Assembly (NCBI GenBank): GCA_002070115.1
Contig: MWCO01000011.1
Location: forward strand, 60,264-124,263
Source of the DNA: Deltaproteobacteria bacterium ADurb.Bin207
GTDB lineage: Bacteria; Myxococcota_A; Polyangia; Polyangiales; Polyangiaceae
Direction: 5' to 3'
Length of the DNA stretch: 64,000 nucleotides
Both the position numbers and the translations under genes were made by a program. The stretch's first letter is position 1. Every line of letters starts with the position of its first letter. Under the pieces are notes generated by a model, which worked only from the letters and a program-made list of their open reading frames with translations, had not been told where the DNA came from and ran no database searches. Below are positions 62,567 to 64,000 of this stretch, piece by piece.

Positions 62567-63883
62567 TTAGGGTGTGCCACACGCGTCGGCCGCAGGACAC
62601 GCTCCAGCTCCCCCATTCGAAACCCGTATCTTATAGTTGCTGCACGTACTGGTGGCCGTTGGGTTGCGGTACACACGCACACGGTACGGTGCGCTTTGAT
62701 CGTCGTCCGCGGGCGACGATGAACTATCGGCACACCAATCATAACTGGTCAGCCCTGTTTTTGCCGCCGTGCATGGATCTCCGTCGGTTCCCCTTATCAC
62801 GTCGAAAAGAAACTCATTGCCAGGATTTCCGTTGGGCGGCATGAACTCGATGTTGACACGATAGGTGTTGAAGTTCGGTACCTGGTTTTTGTCGACGGTA
62901 CGGATGGCGTACCAGTCTTCATCCGTATCCGAATGAAGCGTGCCCTCGAGAACGACCGGTGTCGATCCCTCGTCCGGCAGCTCGCCTTTGTCCGTGGCCG
63001 CCGTGCATTGGTTATTCGAAGCGGAATCGATGTCAGCCGCATCGACCTTGCACGCACAACCCGCGGTCACCGGAAGAGTCGGCGGGTATTTCGCCCATCC
63101 GTCTTCGCAACCGGACAATTCGCATTTACCATTCACACAAGCGAATCCCGAGTGCGGCGGCGCGGCACCCCCAGCACATAAGTCATTGCCTGTCAGCCCA
63201 GGCTCATCCATATCCACAAATCCGTTGCAGTTGTTGTCTTTGCCGTCGCAAATCTCTTTTTCCGGCGTAGGCGCGTTGCATCCACCCCACTTGCCCGAGA
63301 TGCACTTCTCATCGCCCGGACAGGTTCCAAGGGAATTGGTCGAGAAACAAGGGCGTGTCTTTCCTTCCAACGCCGATGTGCATGGACATGATTCACCCCC
63401 TGGCGGGACACATCCCTTGCCAGTGGCCTCCGCATCGTAGTCGGCCAAATCCACGCATTCATAATCGCCCGCGGGACACGCGGCACCATCACAATCCGCC
63501 GCACAAAACGGATGCCCGGCTGGCGATGTCACGCAAGTGAAGCCGTCCTTGCAAGGAACCTCATCCGAGCATGTCTCGCACTGAGAGCCTGGCGTGGGGG
63601 GTGCGCCTCCCGTTCCCCCAGTCCCCGATACTCCGCCAGATCCACCCGTTCCCCCCACCCCGCCACCGCCGGATCCCCCTTGCGAACCATCGCTCACATC
63701 CCCATCGGCTCCCGAAAAACCACCATCCGGAGGCAGAGGTTTCGCCGTATCTTCCGGTGATCCTGTCGCACAAGAGGCAAGCCAACCCGCAACCGAGGCG
63801 AATATCAAGACTGTCCAGCAATGGCGTGCGCAAAAAGGTGACGCGAGAATCAAAGCGGACCTCCTACTACGAGCAGTATTCAT
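62567..63883 (-). CDS. Gly-rich, Cys-rich lipoprotein with a MopE-like motif
   Basis: The protein has about 438 residues. The signal region (RHCWTVLIFASVAGWLASC) gives lipobox WLASC. A Gly/Ser/Thr linker follows (GSGGGGVGGTGGSGGVSGTGGTGG), then Cys-rich modules (CETCSDEVPCKDGFTC, CAADCDGAACPAGDYEC). EICDGKDNNCNGFVDMDEPG is the MopE-type motif. The C-terminus has a beta-rich domain (DEDWYAIRT, FEFLFDV-like) similar to pre-peptidase C-terminal domains. It is surface-located. ATG 63883 is preferred; GTG 63895 is possible. Confidence 0.85.
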   Translation of the reverse strand: MNTARSRRSALILASPFCARHCWTVLIFASVAGWLASCATGSPEDTAKPLPPDGGFSGADGDVSDGSQGGSGGGGVGGTGGSGGVSGTGGTGGAPPTPGSQCETCSDEVPCKDGFTCVTSPAGHPFCAADCDGAACPAGDYECVDLADYDAEATGKGCVPPGGESCPCTSALEGKTRPCFSTNSLGTCPGDEKCISGKWGGCNAPTPEKEICDGKDNNCNGFVDMDEPGLTGNDLCAGGAAPPHSGFACVNGKCELSGCEDGWAKYPPTLPVTAGCACKVDAADIDSASNNQCTAATDKGELPDEGSTPVVLEGTLHSDTDEDWYAIRTVDKNQVPNFNTYRVNIEFMPPNGNPGNEFLFDVIRGTDGDPCTAAKTGLTSYDWCADSSSSPADDDQSAPYRVRVYRNPTATSTCSNYKIRVSNGGAGACPAADACGTP

Positions 63884-64000
63884 AAGGTTACGCACGAACG
63901 ATACCGTCGGTCAAATCCGATTGGCCCAAACGACCACACATCCGCGTCACTATCACCGTTCGAACGTTCTCTACCCATCGGAAAACACCGGTCACCGCCG

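Noticed and set aside
62413..62844. 143-residue open frame on the plus strand
   Set aside because: It runs antisense into the Cys-rich lipoprotein and has no recognisable domain or ribosome site.

Overview
The window looks like a piece of a moderately G+C-rich chromosome from a Myxococcota (former Deltaproteobacteria) type organism. The lineage is inferred from gene content: five Hanks-type Ser/Thr kinases, an FHA-kinase fusion, many lipoproteins with Gly/Ser/Pro-rich linkers and Cys-rich or MopE-like metal-binding motifs, tandem choice-of-anchor-L type proteins, a three-subunit B-type succinate dehydrogenase, a DUF4388-like regulator and an OmpA protein with calcium-type repeats. No insertion sequence, phage, CRISPR array or rRNA was seen. 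The region reads as core chromosome with lineage-specific surface and signalling genes.

Layout: 1-0.7 kb is the tail of a kinase cut by the window edge. 0.85-8.5 kb holds a TPR-like lipoprotein, leucyl aminopeptidase and the sdhCAB operon. 8.6-11.4 kb holds an LppC/LpoA-like lipoprotein and small membrane proteins. 11.5-18.5 kb has two tight pairs, cysS with a HEAT-repeat protein and RNase J with a CHAD protein. 18.6-24.4 kb holds a kinase, an S41 protease lipoprotein, small lipoproteins and a GH13 enzyme. 24.6-29.1 kb is a translation block: tRNA-Lys, tRNA-Arg, a truncated pyruvate-kinase homologue, tRNA-Gln, prfB with its programmed +1 frameshift, a sulfatase-modifying-factor protein and two tRNA-Ser genes.

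29-35.5 kb is the most interesting part. It encodes a J-domain protein with four tandem 24-residue MshEN-like motifs, a geranylgeranyl-reductase-family flavoprotein, an FHA/zinc-ribbon/kinase protein, an isolated SctQ-like type III secretion C-ring protein with a well-placed internal start, a lipoprotein and ComF. 35.5-44.1 kb has psuG, the OmpA protein, the DUF4388-like regulator with a 43-residue membrane peptide beside it, and lipoproteins. 44.4-49.8 kb has aspS, a GGDEF diguanylate cyclase and a B12-binding-type radical SAM protein. 49.8-56.7 kb has two kinases flanking a DUF2452 protein and a small outer-membrane-like protein, then an M1 aminopeptidase. 57-64 kb has metK with a possible switching leader, two paralogous MopE/anchor-L lipoproteins of equal length, an acyl-CoA dehydrogenase and a Cys-rich lipoprotein.

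The best leads for undescribed biology are the J-domain/MshEN-like fusion, which could link cyclic-di-GMP to Hsp70, and the orphan SctQ beside the FHA kinase. The other leads are the truncated pyruvate kinase, the proline-rich SdhC tail and the metK leader. All functions are inferred by reading the sequence; no database search was possible.
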